NCBI GenBank assembly: GCA_963932465.1
Contig: OZ010794.1
Location: 440,015,502-440,079,501 of the forward strand
Length of the DNA: 64,000 nucleotides
Reading direction: 5' to 3'
From: Maratus speciosus
Taxonomy: Eukaryota > Arthropoda > Arachnida > Araneae > Salticidae
The position numbers and the translations under genes were made by a program. The notes beneath the pieces are model-generated. The model was given only the letters and a program-made list of their open reading frames with translations. It ran no database searches and was not told where the DNA came from. Shown in pieces: positions 10,664-22,115 of the stretch (the stretch's first letter is position 1; the number at the start of each line of letters is the position of its first letter).

Positions 10664-10872
10664 AGGCTAATTCCATGAAAACTTGTCATGTCTGTCACAT
10701 ATTACGATTTTTGGCTACCAGTATTTTAGAACGGAGAAATGTGAGTTATTTTATCGGATATATCTCATCAATTAAATAACGCGACGCAAACTTTTCGAAA
10801 ATAACGGTGGACAACAAGCATAGCGATTTTCAGCTGTGTGACAGACATGACAAGTTTTCATGGAATTAGCCT
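10664..10872. mobile_element. 209-bp MITE with 34-bp perfect inverted ends
   Basis: The left end AGGCTAATTCCATGAAAACT continues into 'TGTCATGTCTGTCACA' and is repeated exactly in reverse complement at the right end (about 10838-10872). The interior is 140 bp with no frame. The first eight bases, AGGCTAAT, are also the ends of the unrelated-looking foldback elements at 15911 and 22634. No clear target duplication was found (ATCACTTC against TTAGCTTC, 5/8). Confidence 0.8.
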
Positions 10873-10924
10873 TTAGCTTCTATATCGTTAAGAAAGTATC
10901 ATTAAAATTATCAACAAGAACGTA

Positions 10925-11870
10925 AAATCATGCGTTAAACAGATTATGAAACATTTTTCAGCGCATTCAGACTACTCTAATAAAACTTTATAGTTTAATA
11001 ACGTGAAAAACGATGCATATTAATAATTATTAAAACGCATAACACGTTTGAAAACAAAATTTCCGCTTAAGGCGAAAAATAACTGAAAATTTTGTACATC
11101 CCTGTATATGAATTTATCCCTGTATAGATGTATCATATAATGCATAATATGCTAAAACTTAGAACAGTTAGGGAACGCATAGCACAGTTGAAAATTCTTT
11201 TTCAGCAATTTCCGTCAATAAACGGAAGTGTACTTGAAATTTTTTGTGGATCCCTGTATGTGTATTGAATATATACACAATAGTATGCAATTTTTTAAAA
11301 AATTTAAAAACACGTTCCACAACTGAAAACGCACTTCCAGCAATTATTGTTCTTAGAGAGAAATCTAACTAACTGATTTATTTTTGACCTCTGTATATGA
11401 AAGATGAATTCAATGCATGTCAAATTCAATAGTAAGCATTTTACAGAACACCTTGGAGATATATATCAATTTAAATATGCTTGAAATAGTGTAACATAAA
11501 CAAAATACACTACAAACGATTTTTCTCCATAGACCATAATGTAACCGTAATTCTTTTTAGTGTCTCTGTAAATTGTAAATGATCGATAAATGCTATCCAT
11601 ACCATATTCTATAGCAAGCATTTTGTAGTGCACTTCATAAATATGTATATAAATTTTAGTGTGTTTGAAATTATGAAACATCATTAAAAACCACCGCAAG
11701 CGATTTTCCCTTAGGCCGTAATGTTAATGAAATTCTTATGAATGTTCCTGTAACGAGCATGACTGCTACTCGTTCATTTTGCAATACCAAACATACCGTT
11801 AGGAATATCTATACCATTTTTCAATTTCATGGAGATGCATGACGCCAAAAATAATTTTGGCCAGCTAGAA
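10925..11870 (+). repeat. composite multi-monomer repeat, copy A (partial)
   Basis: Begins with 'AATCATGCGTTAAACAGATT', the conserved start of the composite. It then carries successive diverged monomers, each with a 'C(C/T)CTGTA' block (11112, 11250, 11390, 11564, 11745; spacings about 140-180) and a 'CCATAGACCATAATGTAA'-like block. The same monomer order appears at 26930-28830 and, inverted, at 50285-51610. The end of the composite is missing here. The open frames inside are repeat shadows. Confidence 0.7.
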
Positions 11871-11899
11871 TCGGTAAATCACCTGCAGCGGTAGATTTT

Positions 11900-12120
11900 T
11901 TTACTTTATTCTACTGTCGCGTCCGAATAAAAAAGCCAACTTTGACAAAATTTACTGAAAGTCGTCTACCTTTATGAAAAAGGAAAAAAAAAACGGTTTG
12001 ATTACATAGTTCCTGAATAAGAATAACACCTGCATAATAATCATGCATTTCAAAGCAAAAACGAAATAAAAAATGTGTCAGAAAGTAGGTAGTTTGCATT
12101 TGGGAATCTCAATAAAATGT
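11900..12120 (+). repeat. ~240-bp dispersed repeat, copy 4 of 4
   Basis: Anchored by 'CTGTCGCGTCCGAATAAAAA', 'CGGTTTGATTACATAGTTCC' and 'AAAAAATGTGTCAGAAAGTA'. It is the copy most similar to copy 1 in its second half. Confidence 0.65.
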
Positions 12121-12337
12121 AATGCATTCTAAGGTAAAAGTTGTTTTAGACAGAAATTCCGATTTCCTTTGCCGAGTGGTTTCAGAGTTATAAATATTTC
12201 AAATTTTTTCAGTCCTTTATAATAAATACCCTTTACATAGTTTCGTTATAAATCTTTCCACGGATTATTACAAAGAAATCAAACACAAATACTGTGATTT
12301 GTAATTTTTTGAATTTAAATACCAATAATTTATAAAA

Positions 12338-12340
<3 letters not shown>

Positions 12341-12379
<39 letters not shown>
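12341..12379. repeat. (TA)n microsatellite
   Basis: Uninterrupted TA dinucleotide run of about 39 bases. Confidence 0.95.
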
Positions 12380-12381
<2 letters not shown>

Positions 12382-12643
12382 TTTCACATACGTGTATGCT
12401 AAAAGTATAGCATTTTCATCCGAGTGGAGTGTAACTCGCTAACACAAAATCACAAGGGATAAGAAAATATGCTTTTCAAAGTCTTTTACGTCTTAGCAGG
12501 GACACCGTTCGTTATACAGTGAATTATACAGTGAAAACGGCCTTAAATAGAAATATTTCATGATAAAGGCGAAATAATACCTAATATAATGAAGGAATTT
12601 TTCATGTCCAACAAATAAGAGTGAAAAATATCAACCAGGTATC

Positions 12644-12716
12644 GTCCGGATAGCTCAATAGGTTGAGCAATAGCACAATAAGCTAAGGTATCCAGGTTTG
12701 TGTACTGGTCCGGACA
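12644..12716 (+). tRNA. tRNA-like sequence, probable Ile(AAT) pseudogene
   Basis: The 73 bases fold into a full cloverleaf of standard spacing. The acceptor stem GTCCGGA/TCCGGAC is perfect (7 bp), the D stem is GCTC/GAGC with GG in the loop, and a 4-5-bp anticodon stem carries loop ACAATAA (anticodon AAT, Ile). The variable region has 5 nt, the T stem is CCAGG/ACTGG (4 of 5 pairs) and the discriminator is A. A TTTTT pol III terminator follows at 12717. Several near-invariant tRNA bases are wrong: C instead of T at 33, T instead of C at 56, T instead of A at 58. I therefore call it a decayed gene or the head of an unknown SINE. Short inverted flanks (AGAGTGAAAAAT / ATTTTTCGCTCT) surround it. 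Confidence 0.55.
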
Positions 12717-12956
12717 TTTTTCGCTCTGTTAGAGTAAACCCCAATTGTGCTATTTCCAACCTTAAACATAATATGTAACAATTATATCTGGTAAAATGGA
12801 AAATTATTTGAATACCTATAGTGATTCCGCCATAACAATTTTTATTCCATAAAAGATGGAATACGTTTATCTGCTAAGACGGAAGTCCTTCTAAAAGGAG
12901 TCCTTTTCATTCATTCCCGATTTAATTTTAGCAAGTTTTGTTTTTCATATACAAAT

Positions 12957-13157
12957 ATAGCTGAATCTTGTTAACATGAATTTGACGGGCAGATTAAAAT
13001 TTTGTTTATGATGTAAGTTAGTTCACATTATCAGTAATTAAATCCTTGTGTAATTTTGACAGGGGATATGGACACAGTTTATGTTAAAAGTATTTTGCGT
13101 TAAGCTTAATACTTATATGAATATATTCTATGTTCATCTAAACGAGTTTCGATGGTA
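12957..13157 (-). mobile_element. diverged pogo-like MITE, second copy
   Basis: Read on the minus strand this matches the MITE at 5174-5346. Shared parts are the inner 'CTTTTAACAT' block, the middle 'GAT.TAATTACTGATAA', 'AACAAAATTTT' and the end 'TGTTAACAAGATTCAGC', which corresponds to 'TGTTAACGAGGTTCGAC'. Ends are eroded and no TA duplication can be assigned. Confidence 0.6.
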
Positions 13158-13159
13158 TA

Positions 13160-15780
13160 TTGCAAATGTATATATATGTATATTATATATTTCAACACAC
13201 ACCGAGAGAGACAGGATATCTCACATATTTAAAAAAAGGTGGGGGGAGGGTGTTGCTTGTGAGAAACGGAATTTTTTATGCTTAAGGACGCGTTTCGGAT
13301 TCTTAAGGATACTTTTCAGATTCACAAATGCACTTTTCAGATTCTGGCATTTCTTTTAAAGACCCTTTTAATATTTAAAACTCAGGGCTCTCTTTTCAAG
13401 ACAACATAGAATCAGTTTTTACTACGCAAGCAAATTGTCTAATATATAAAAAGAAAGGGATTTTTTTATTATTATTGAAGGGCAAGAAGAGTGCTATTTT
13501 GTAAACCAAAAGGCAGGCAGCGTGTTGCACACTGCTGAAACTGTTCGAGAGATAACTATATATATATGGTGTATATATGTATATGGTGTCCAAATGCCCG
13601 TTTAGTAAAATGTGATACTTCAGAATTAGCTATAAACATGTTCGGTTTTCGGAAGTTTTACTATATATCAATAAATATAAATAGGGTTAAAAAAAGTTCA
13701 TAACAATTGATAAAAAAGAGTGTTTCTTTATACATGCTCCACACAAAGTTTTCCTTTATATAGTAGTCATTTTTCTCGAAGGCGAAAGAATGGGCTAAGA
13801 AAACTGCAAATTAAAAAAAAAGGCCCAGATATAAATGAAGTATAAAAGACCAACACAATTATGTATAATGAAGGGAGCATATGTTTTTATGTAATAGTTT
13901 GAAAAACTGGAAAAAAAAAATTGACCCATTTAATTTGATCATTACAAGTAATATCGCTACCCCTAAAATTAAAAAATAATGAAAAATACAGCAATAAACC
14001 TCCAAAACTGACATTTTTGACAGGGTGATACTACGAATATTTGACCACGATTCGATATTTGGCCCTTTTGACTAATATTTGGTTTGCTGGATACTTTGGA
14101 TGTTTAACCGAATGGATTTGTGATTAAAGATTTTTGGATCTTGGATTTTACAGCTTTTTTTTTTTTTTTTTTAATCTCAGATCAAAACTTGATATTTTTT
14201 GATGCATTCAAATGATGATTAAATGCAAAGCATTTGCAGGTATATTTGTTTATGTAATAAGAAGTCGAATAGCCTTTATCTGTTTCCGTTAAAGGCTAAG
14301 AAAGTTTTAGAAAATGGTGCCAAAGTTGTAGATTCTGAATGATGTTAAAAACAAAAGTATTGGTAAACAACTGATTACAGATGAAATACATTTACAATAA
14401 AATAAAAAATACTGTGCAATTCTAAAAAAAATTAATACGATTACGAACAGTGTGTGCAAATTTCATGAACTTATAAAAAATACTTTGTTAATGTGCCAAG
14501 AAGATTCACACTGTTCAGCTGTATTATTATTAGTTAAAAAAAATAAATAACAACCTTAAATATATATTTAATTCAAAATGTTGCAGAATAATAATTTAGT
14601 ATATTAAGTAATTTCTTAATACTACTTCAATTTTAAATCGTATATAAGTCGCATTGTTAGTTTGATTAAGTATGAAATAAGTGCAAATAATGATGTTGCA
14701 TAAGTTTTTTCTTTTTTGCTTCAGTTTTGCATTACGTATTTAAAGAGGCATTGTAACTTTAATTGATAAAACGCATAATACGAGTATACATACCGCATTT
14801 CTTGTTTTAAAGTGAGAGTGATTTTTTAACACACTAACTCCCTGCAACAAATGTTATTTGACGATGCGTATTTTAGGAGACATCTCATTGATCATGTGGG
14901 AAAGAAAATTTTATTGTAAGAAAGGATTAAAATATCAATGGATAGTAGAAATGAAGAATATTCTTTACATTTTAATGGAAATAACATGCCATCTTGATGT
15001 GAAAGGGAAAAAAAACTAAATTTATAAAGTACGTATAATGGGCTCCTATTTTAGTTAAAATGTATATGAATTATATTATTACGTATCTATACAGATAAAA
15101 TATTCTATTAGTAATTTTAATTTAGTAGAAGACCTGTTTTATTAATTAGCATCAAAGTTTTTCAAATATTACAAAAATTACATAAAGTTGTTATCTTTTT
15201 TTAACTAAAAAAAAAAAATACATCATTGAGCGGGGAAAAAATATACTTTTTTGGGAACCGCTTTAAAAATATGCTTATTATTCATAACTAAAATTATGCT
15301 TCTGAAAATTGTGAAAAAAACTATTCGATGACAAATAACTTCAATAATTCAAATTGCGTTTAAATCGCTTTTACACTTAAAAATGAAACAAAAAAAGTTC
15401 CAAAAAGTTTCGAGTTGTTGAGCGGGGAAAAGTATTTTTTTCAGAATCGCCTTAAACTGAACGTAAAACCTTTGTCAACATATGGTTTCCAGATGTTGAC
15501 AAGTTGTCTTGAGGGACCGTCCCTTTAATGAAAAAAGTAAACGACCTAGAGAAATCGAGTGCTTTTCAAAGGAGTAATCGATCATTCTGTAAATGAGCTA
15601 TTTCCGTTGACAAAACCTAAGTCGTAGAGAAAGTATATAAAGCAACAAAATGGCGTTGCTTTTGCTTTTTCCAAATTCTGAAGAAGAGGCGTGTCGTCTA
15701 CCTGCCACCTGCCAAGCCTAATGATCTTTTTGGCTCTAAAGCCACTGAATCGTAGTATACATACATATCAACAGATCATG
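13160..15780. other. AT-rich intergenic DNA with a local direct repeat
   Basis: No gene is seen. It holds a short TATA-rich stretch near 13559, a T run near 14155-14172, and two copies of a 'TTGAGCGGGGAAAA' segment about 193 bp apart (15226 and 15419), each followed by a T-rich stretch and 'CGC(T)TTAAA'. The rest shows no structure I can support. Confidence 0.5.
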
Positions 15781-15782
15781 TA

Positions 15783-16067
15783 CAGGGATGCACAAAAAAT
15801 GTATATATTTCCCGACTTTTCATGGTAGCAGATATTTGGTTTTCAAATTACGTTACGGTTATGCATTTTCGAAATTGTTCATTCAGACCAAATTGTTCAT
15901 CTTTCACCTTAGGCTAATGTCAGACGAACGTCTTTTTGCACGCTATGGGGAAAAAGCGTGCAAAAAGACGTTCGTCTGACATTAGCCTTATAAACCGTTA
16001 AGTTTTGTTATAGTATTCTGAATGTATTGGAAAGTGTTTCATAATCTATGCCGTAGCATGAGTTTTC

Positions 16068-16070
<3 letters not shown>
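15783..16070 (-). repeat. composite repeat, copy B (inverted 5' fragment)
   Basis: Read on the minus strand this carries the start of the composite: 'ATAGATTATGAAACACTTTC', 'CATTCAGA' and 'TACTATAACAAAAC'. It then continues to 'GCATCCCTGTAC', the first 'CCCTGTA' block. It faces copy C (16185 onward) head to head across a 39-base T run. A foldback element (15911-15988) is inserted in it. Confidence 0.65.
15911..15988. mobile_element. 78-bp perfect foldback element
   Basis: Two 34-bp arms that are exact inverted copies (15911-15944 and 15955-15988), starting AGGCTAATGTCAGACGAACG, separated by a 10-base loop ATGGGGAAAA. A related double hairpin lies at 22634-22887. The perfect arms imply a recent insertion or constraint on pairing. 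No coding capacity and no clear target duplication. The open frame across it is a shadow. Confidence 0.85.

Positions 16071-16071
<1 letters not shown>

Positions 16072-16110
<39 letters not shown>
16072..16110. repeat. 39-base T run between inverted composite copies
   Basis: A homopolymer T tract sits near the centre of the head-to-head junction between composite copies B and C. As a long homopolymer it is also a likely assembly or sequencing weak point. Confidence 0.9.
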
Positions 16111-16114
<4 letters not shown>

Positions 16115-16263
16115 GTGTAAACCTGAATCCGTTTTGCACGAAACAAAATCCAAGCCAGTAGCCCACCCGAACCTTAAATAACAAAGAAAAAAAGTATGCC
16201 AAGCATAGATTATGAAACACTTTCCAACACATTCAGACCACCGTAACAAAACTTCGCCGTTTC

Positions 16264-16514
16264 AGAGGCTACTTCAGTCAAGCGAAAAGACCCGTTCGCT
16301 AATGCTAATCTTATGGAAGAAATTTATAAAGATATCTCGGTTGCATTTCAATGATTTTTTTTGCATTGGATAGCTGAGATCGATCTGTACAAAGGCCGTT
16401 TTTTACGTTTTCGATCTTGTTAACAGATATTTTTAATGAGGACACTTTCATCATCAGAACCGGTTCGAAAAAGCAAAAAACGGCTTGCAAACAAATCTAT
16501 CTCAGCTATCCAAT

Positions 16515-16552
<38 letters not shown>

Positions 16553-16650
16553 TTAAAGATATTGAAATGCAACCGAGATATCTTTATAAATTTCTTCCAT
16601 AGGATTAGCATTAGCGAGCGGGTCTTTTCGCGTGACTGAAATAGCCCCTT
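16264..16650. mobile_element. ~390-bp palindromic MITE (family P400), copy 1
   Basis: Nearly the whole element is one long inverted repeat. The left end 'GAGGCTACTTCAGTCAAGCG' through 'CGCTAATGCTAATCTTATGG' is mirrored at the right by 'CATAGGATTAGCATTAGCG' through 'GTGACTGAAATAGCCCCTT'. The arms continue through 'AAGATATCTCGGTTGCATTT' and 'GCATTGGATAGCTGAGAT' to a centre near 16457. A 32-base A run (16517-16548) in one arm faces a short T run in the other. Relatives are at 20689-21100 and 47102-47535. The overlapping short frames are products of the palindrome. Confidence 0.85.
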
Positions 16651-16799
16651 AATAAGGTGAGAGAGATGATTGTTAAGTAATTTGGAAAACACATAACACA
16701 TTTGAAAACTCAATTTCAGTAATTACAAACTACAGTCGGAAAAACATCCCTAATTCTTTTGTGCATCCCTACATAAGATCTATATATTAGAATATATAA

Positions 16800-17726
16800 G
16801 GGAAGGTGGCCTGAAATGATCCTAGCAGGCAAAACGGTCCACACATGTTTTCTTCCAGACAGGTCACGCTATCTACAGGGTAACACATAAACTAGTTGTG
16901 CCAAGTGAAGAAGAAGCAATGGCGGTATTCAAGCGATCGCAGTATTACGCGTCTGAATAGAATTCTTTGAAAAAGTGGCTTTTATAACATCTGTTATAAG
17001 ATAAGCACTAACTTTCATATTTTTTTAGATATACAGTCTTTCATGCACAGAAATATGACTTGGTTTACTTAATAGAGTATTTTTTTTAGACGTAAATTAC
17101 ACTTGCTGGGTTTGTTATGTTTCTCGGTGTCTTCCAGTTATATATGACCTAAAATGGACGGCCATGTTGCCGAGTAAAATGATCCATTATGTGAATCGTT
17201 TGACTACCATTTCATAGGCTGAAGAAAATCCGGTACCGGGTCCTCCTAGCCATCATGGGAGCCAAATGTGTGACGGCCCAAATCTTTCTCTTTGAGCCAA
17301 CGTGCTTTATAATTTTTGGATCATAATTTTCAAATATTCCATTTTATTGTTTTTCAAAATTATTTGTGACGCTTTTTATTTTCGAATTTACATAAAATAA
17401 ATTATGTATGCTATTTGATTGTAAAACTTATTTTATTTCATTATGTATTGTCATAATTACTTTTATATCCATTATTTTGCCAATAAAAAACAATTTACAA
17501 TTATTTTTAAATGAAGGATCATTTTACCCTTTGGTGAGGGCAAAATGATCCTTTGGACACTTTTTCAAAAATCTGTTTTTTTCCTTACCTAATTTGGGTT
17601 TAAAATATTATTAAAATATGTTTATAATGTAAAACATATAAGCATAAGGCCAAAGATTTATTTAAACAGTTATGTTATTTTACACAAGTTTTCCCCTTAA
17701 GGGGATCCTTTTAGATCATCTTCCCC
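16800..17726. mobile_element. ~930-bp element with inverted GGGAAG ends
   Basis: The left end is GGGAAGGTGGCCTGAAATGA then TCC. The right end read on the other strand is GGGAAGATGATCTAAAAGGA then TCC, 18/23 matching. The interior repeats the terminal core 'AAAATGATCC' in both orientations (near 17178, 17517 and 17543), a subterminal-motif pattern. No transposase frame is present. It interrupts composite copy C between 'ATATATAA' and 'ACTACATACTATG'. Confidence 0.65.
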
Positions 17727-20688
17727 AACTACATACTATGCAAAACTTTAGTTTAGTTAGGAAACGAATAACACAGTTGAAAACTACCCTTCAGCAATTT
17801 CCATCAATACGCCGAAATGCATTAATTTTTTGTGCAGCCTTGTTTATGATCTATAGAATTTATACACACCAAGAAATATGCAAAAAATTAGTTAAATTTA
17901 AAAACGCATACCACAACTGAAAACGCACTTCCGGCAATTAATCCTCAAAGACTACTAAAACTGAAACCGATTTCTTTTGTGTGTCTCTGTAAATGAACGT
18001 TAAATGCTCTGCACACCAGATGCTATAGATAACATTTTGTAGTACACCCCAGTGATCTATATCAATTTCCGAATGTTTGAAATAGTGTAATATTGCTCAA
18101 ATACACTGTAAACACTTTTTCCGCATAGACCCTAATGTAAAGGAATTCTTTTCAGTGCTCCAGTAAATGAACTATAAATTCTATGCACTTCATTTTCAAT
18201 ACCGAACGTGTCATAATAAGTCTCAATAACATATATTAATTACACGGCAATCCGAGTATATTTACGCAAGTTATAGTATGGACAGACAAACCGAAAAGGT
18301 AAACACTTTTCAACTTTGTTGGAAAATGTTAAAAATTAGAGTCAACTCGAGCTGCAGCAAAAAACAAGAGTCAATAAGAAAATTTTCAATAACGATGTAT
18401 CTAAAAGGAGTATAAAATGCTTCCAAATACTTCCTACCTCGAAATTCATCTGTCGATTCTATCTAAAGCAATGGAACAGAAAATTAGAATAACTCATTCA
18501 AAGATAGAAAATTAATGCCCTCCTGCTGTCTCCGATTTACTTTTCTGTCTTCTTTATTGCTGCGATATTTTGGGCAGTCCAAGCTCTGTCTGGTCTGGAG
18601 TTCACTCCTGCCCCCCCCCCCCCCCCCCCAAGAGACTAGATTTTCCTTCTAGTTTACTCAATGCGTTATCGTCTGAGCCCATTTACAATGCCCGTCTTTT
18701 ATTTCACTTTGAACACTTCTCCGTTCATCTTTCCCTTTTTCTCTGTTTTTTTTTTTTTTTAATCTTTAAATCCCTTAGATTTTTCTTCTGAATTCGGTTA
18801 TTTTATTGATGTGTAGGGGATAGTTTAAAAATTCCAAAAAGACAGAAAAAACCATTTCGTTCGATATGCATGAAGTTGGACAAGAAATAATGATTTATCT
18901 TTTGAGAGTTATTTGAATACTATTTCTTCTATAAAAATACTTTCACGGTGTAAGGAAAATGTAAGCTTATTTCTAATTTAGAATGTTTTTAAGCACTCCA
19001 ATAACTGTATACTGGATTGGATATCATGAAAATATTTTAAAAGATAAATTTTAATATTATAAAAACTAAACACTTTTAATATTTTAAAAGATTAAAAACG
19101 TGAAAGTTTATCTTTGTCGAAATTTCTACTGTTACAATTAGCTTTTTATTCATTATTTTTCAACGTGAAATAACGTAACATTAATCAAATACACAGCAAA
19201 CAATTTTCTCCATCGTCAATAATGTACCGGAATTCTTTTCAGTGCACTTGTGAAGGAAATATAAATGATATGCACTTAATTTTCAATACAGAACATGCCG
19301 TGCTAATGCTCAGTAGCATATATTACTTGGCAATAAGTGTGTGTTTACACGAGTTAGAGCATAGAGACGCAGACGGCTTGACAATCCGAATTCATAAACC
19401 TTTTTCAACTATGTTGGAATGTGTTAAAAAATTAGGATCAACTCGAGCTGCAACAAAATATACTAGGGAGTCAACGAGGCCATTCTAAGAGCGATGCATC
19501 GAAAAAAAGTCTCAAACGCTTCCAAACCTCGAGATTCATCTTTCGCAGTTGAACTTAAGAAGAATGGAAGAGCAAATTAGAATAATTCACTCTAAGATAG
19601 AAAACTAATGCCCTCCTGTTCACTCCGGTTTACTTTTCTGTCTTCTTTATCTTTATTGCTGCAGTATTTTGGGCAGTCCAAGCTCTATCTGGTTTGGTGC
19701 TCACTCCTATCTTCCCAAGAGACTAAAGATGCTCATTCTAGTTTTCTTACTGCGTTATCGTCTGAGCCCATTTACAATGCCCGTCTCTTATTTCTCTTCG
19801 AACACTTCTTTCACCTTTCTCTCTTTCTCTGTTTTGTTTTTTTAAATCTTTAAATCCCTTAGATTTTTCTTTAGAACTCGGTTATTTTATTGATGTGTAG
19901 GGGATAGTTTAAAAATTCCGAAAATTCAGGAAAGGGCCGTTTCGTTCGATATCCAAGAAGTCTGATAAGAAATAAAAGTTGAATTATTTGCATTTGATAC
20001 GTCTGTAAATAATCATTTATCTTTCGAGAGTTATTTGAATGCTATCTCTTCTATAAAAATACTTTCACTGTGTATGGAAAATGTAAGCTTATTTCTAATT
20101 TAGAAAGTTTTTAAGCACCCCAATAAGTGTATAGTTGATTGGATATCATGAAAATATTTTAAAGAATATATTTTAATATTATAAATCCTAAAAACTTTTA
20201 ATATTTTAAAAGTATAAAAACTTGAAAGTTTACCTTTGTCGACATTTCTACTGTTACAATGAGCTTTTTAACGTTGTTCAGTATTTTTCACCGTGAAATA
20301 GCGTAACGTTATTCAAATACACAGCAAACAATTTTTTTTCCATCGTCAATAATGTACCGGAATTCTTTTCAGTTCCCCTGTAAACGAAATATAAATCATA
20401 TGCACTTCAATTTCAATACAGAACATGCCATGCTAATGCTCAATAGCATATATTGCTTGGCAATACGCGCATATTTACGCGAGTTAGCGCATAGAGAGAC
20501 AGACGGCTAGCCAATCCGAATTCAAAAACACTTTTCAACTATGTTGGAGTCTGTTAAAAAATTAGAATCAACTCGAGCTGCTGCAAGAAACTACGGACGG
20601 AGTCGATAAGAACTTTTCCAAAAACGATGCATCGGAAAAGAATTTCAAATACTTCCTATCTCAAAATTCGTCTTTCGCGGCTTAACTT

Positions 20689-21100
20689 AAGGCTCCTGTC
20701 CATGCCGGCGGAGACGCTCACGATCTAATGCTAAACCTATGTGGGAGAGCTTTGCTAATATCTCATTTGAATTTCCACATTTTTAATTTTTGCATTGGAT
20801 ATCCGAGATCCGTCGCTACATCGCACCTTTTTTACTTTTTCGATTTTGGTTAGAATTATTTTTTTGAATACAACTTTCATTTTCAGAACCGGTTTTAAAA
20901 GTGAAAGTAACTTTGTAAAAAATATCTGCGACCAGAATTGTAAAACCAAAAAAGGTACAATGTACAGACGGATCTCGGCCATCCAATGCAAAGAAAATTA
21001 TTTCAAAATGTCGAAATGTAAACGAAATATTAGAAAAATCCTTCTCCAAAGGATTAGTATTAGCTCGTGAGTATCTTCGCAGGCAGGGACAGTAGCCTTT
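20689..21100. mobile_element. ~410-bp palindromic MITE (family P400), copy 2
   Basis: Ends 'AAGGCTCCTGTCCATGCC' and, on the other strand, 'AAGGCTACTGTCCCTGCC'. Further in, 'GCTAATATCTCATTTGAAT' mirrors the opposite arm, and 'GCATTGGATATCCGAGATCC' matches copy 1. Inserted in unit 3 of the 1.1-kb array after 'GCTTAACTTA'; sister units at 22449 and 35299 run uninterrupted through 'CTTAACTTAAGAGCAATGG' and show the empty site. Frames on both strands are mirror products. Confidence 0.85.
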
Positions 21101-21913
21101 ACTATGTCGAGTCTATATTAAGCAATGGAACAGAAAATTAGAATAATTCATTCAAAGAAAGAAAACTAATGTCCTCCTGTTCTCTCCGATTTACTTTTCT
21201 GTCTTCTTTATTGCTGCGGTATTTTGGGCAGTCCAAGCTCTATCTAGTCTGGAGTTCACTCCTGCTCTCCCAAGAGACTAGATGTTTCTTTTAGATTTCT
21301 GACTGCGTTATCATCTGAGCACATTTACAATGCCCGTCTTTTATTTTCCTTTGAACACTTCTTGTTTCATCTTTTTCTCTTTTTTTTTTTTTTTTCTTCT
21401 ATCTTCAAAATCCTTCGATTTTTCTTCCAAATTCGTTTTTTTATTAATGTGCCGGGGATAGTTTAAAAAATCATAGAAGTCAGGAAATAGCCATTACGTC
21501 CGATAAGTTTGACAAGAAATAAAAGTTGAATTATTTGCATTTGATTCTTCTTAAATAATGATTTATCTTTTGAGAGTTATTTGAATACTATCTGTTCTAT
21601 AAAAATACTTTCACTGTGAATGGAAAATGTCAGCTTATTTCTATATTAGAAAATTTATATGTACTTCAATAACTGTATAAGAGGTATGTACTCGATTGGA
21701 TATCATGAAAATATTTTAAAGGATAAATTTTAATATTATAAATCATAAAAAAAAAAAAACTTGAAAGTTTACCGTAGTGTTAAAATTACTTTTTTAACGT
21801 CATTCAATATTTTTCACAGTGAAATAGCGTAAGCTTGTTCAAATACACAGCAAACACTTTTTTTCCGTAGACAATAATGTTTCGAAATTATTTTGACTTA
21901 CCCTGCAAACGTA

Positions 21914-22115
21914 CACTGTTAAAAATTTTGCAGCATTCTGGCAGGTCATTCGACCGTTTTTTGAAAAAACGGTTTCATAACCATAATTTAACTATATTCT
22001 GACCATAAAATGGCCAATAATATGGTCAGAATAGTGTTAAATTCACGGTTGTGTAACCGTTTTTGGAGAAAAACGGTCAAATGACCTGCCAGAATGCTGC
22101 AAATTTTTAACAGTG
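21914..22115. mobile_element. 202-bp MITE with CACTGTT ends, copy 1
   Basis: A near-complete hairpin. The left end CACTGTTAAAAATTTTGCAG runs on through 'CATTCTGGCAGGTCATT' and 'GACCGTTTTT'. The right end gives the same sequence on the other strand. TA lies immediately outside both ends. A second copy at 43198-43398 is nearly identical by eye, so the family moved recently. The superfamily is uncertain; a two-base target would fit Tc1/mariner-type mobilisation. Confidence 0.85.

Larger units (their letters stand above)
16185..18345 (+). repeat. composite multi-monomer repeat, copy C (interrupted)
   Basis: Starts with 'AAGCATAGATTATGAAACAC', passes through 'CATTTGAAAACTCAATTTCA' and 'GTGCATCCCTACA', and resumes after insertions with 'AAACTTTAGTTTAGTTAGGA', 'AAATGAACGTTAAATGC' and 'CATAGACCCTAATGTAA'. 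It ends at 'TATGGACAGACAAACC' and 'CTTTGTTGGAAAATG', where the 1.1-kb tandem array begins. Two elements interrupt it: the palindromic MITE at 16264-16650 and the GGGAAG-ended element at 16800-17726. Removing both restores the order seen in copies D and E. Confidence 0.7.
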
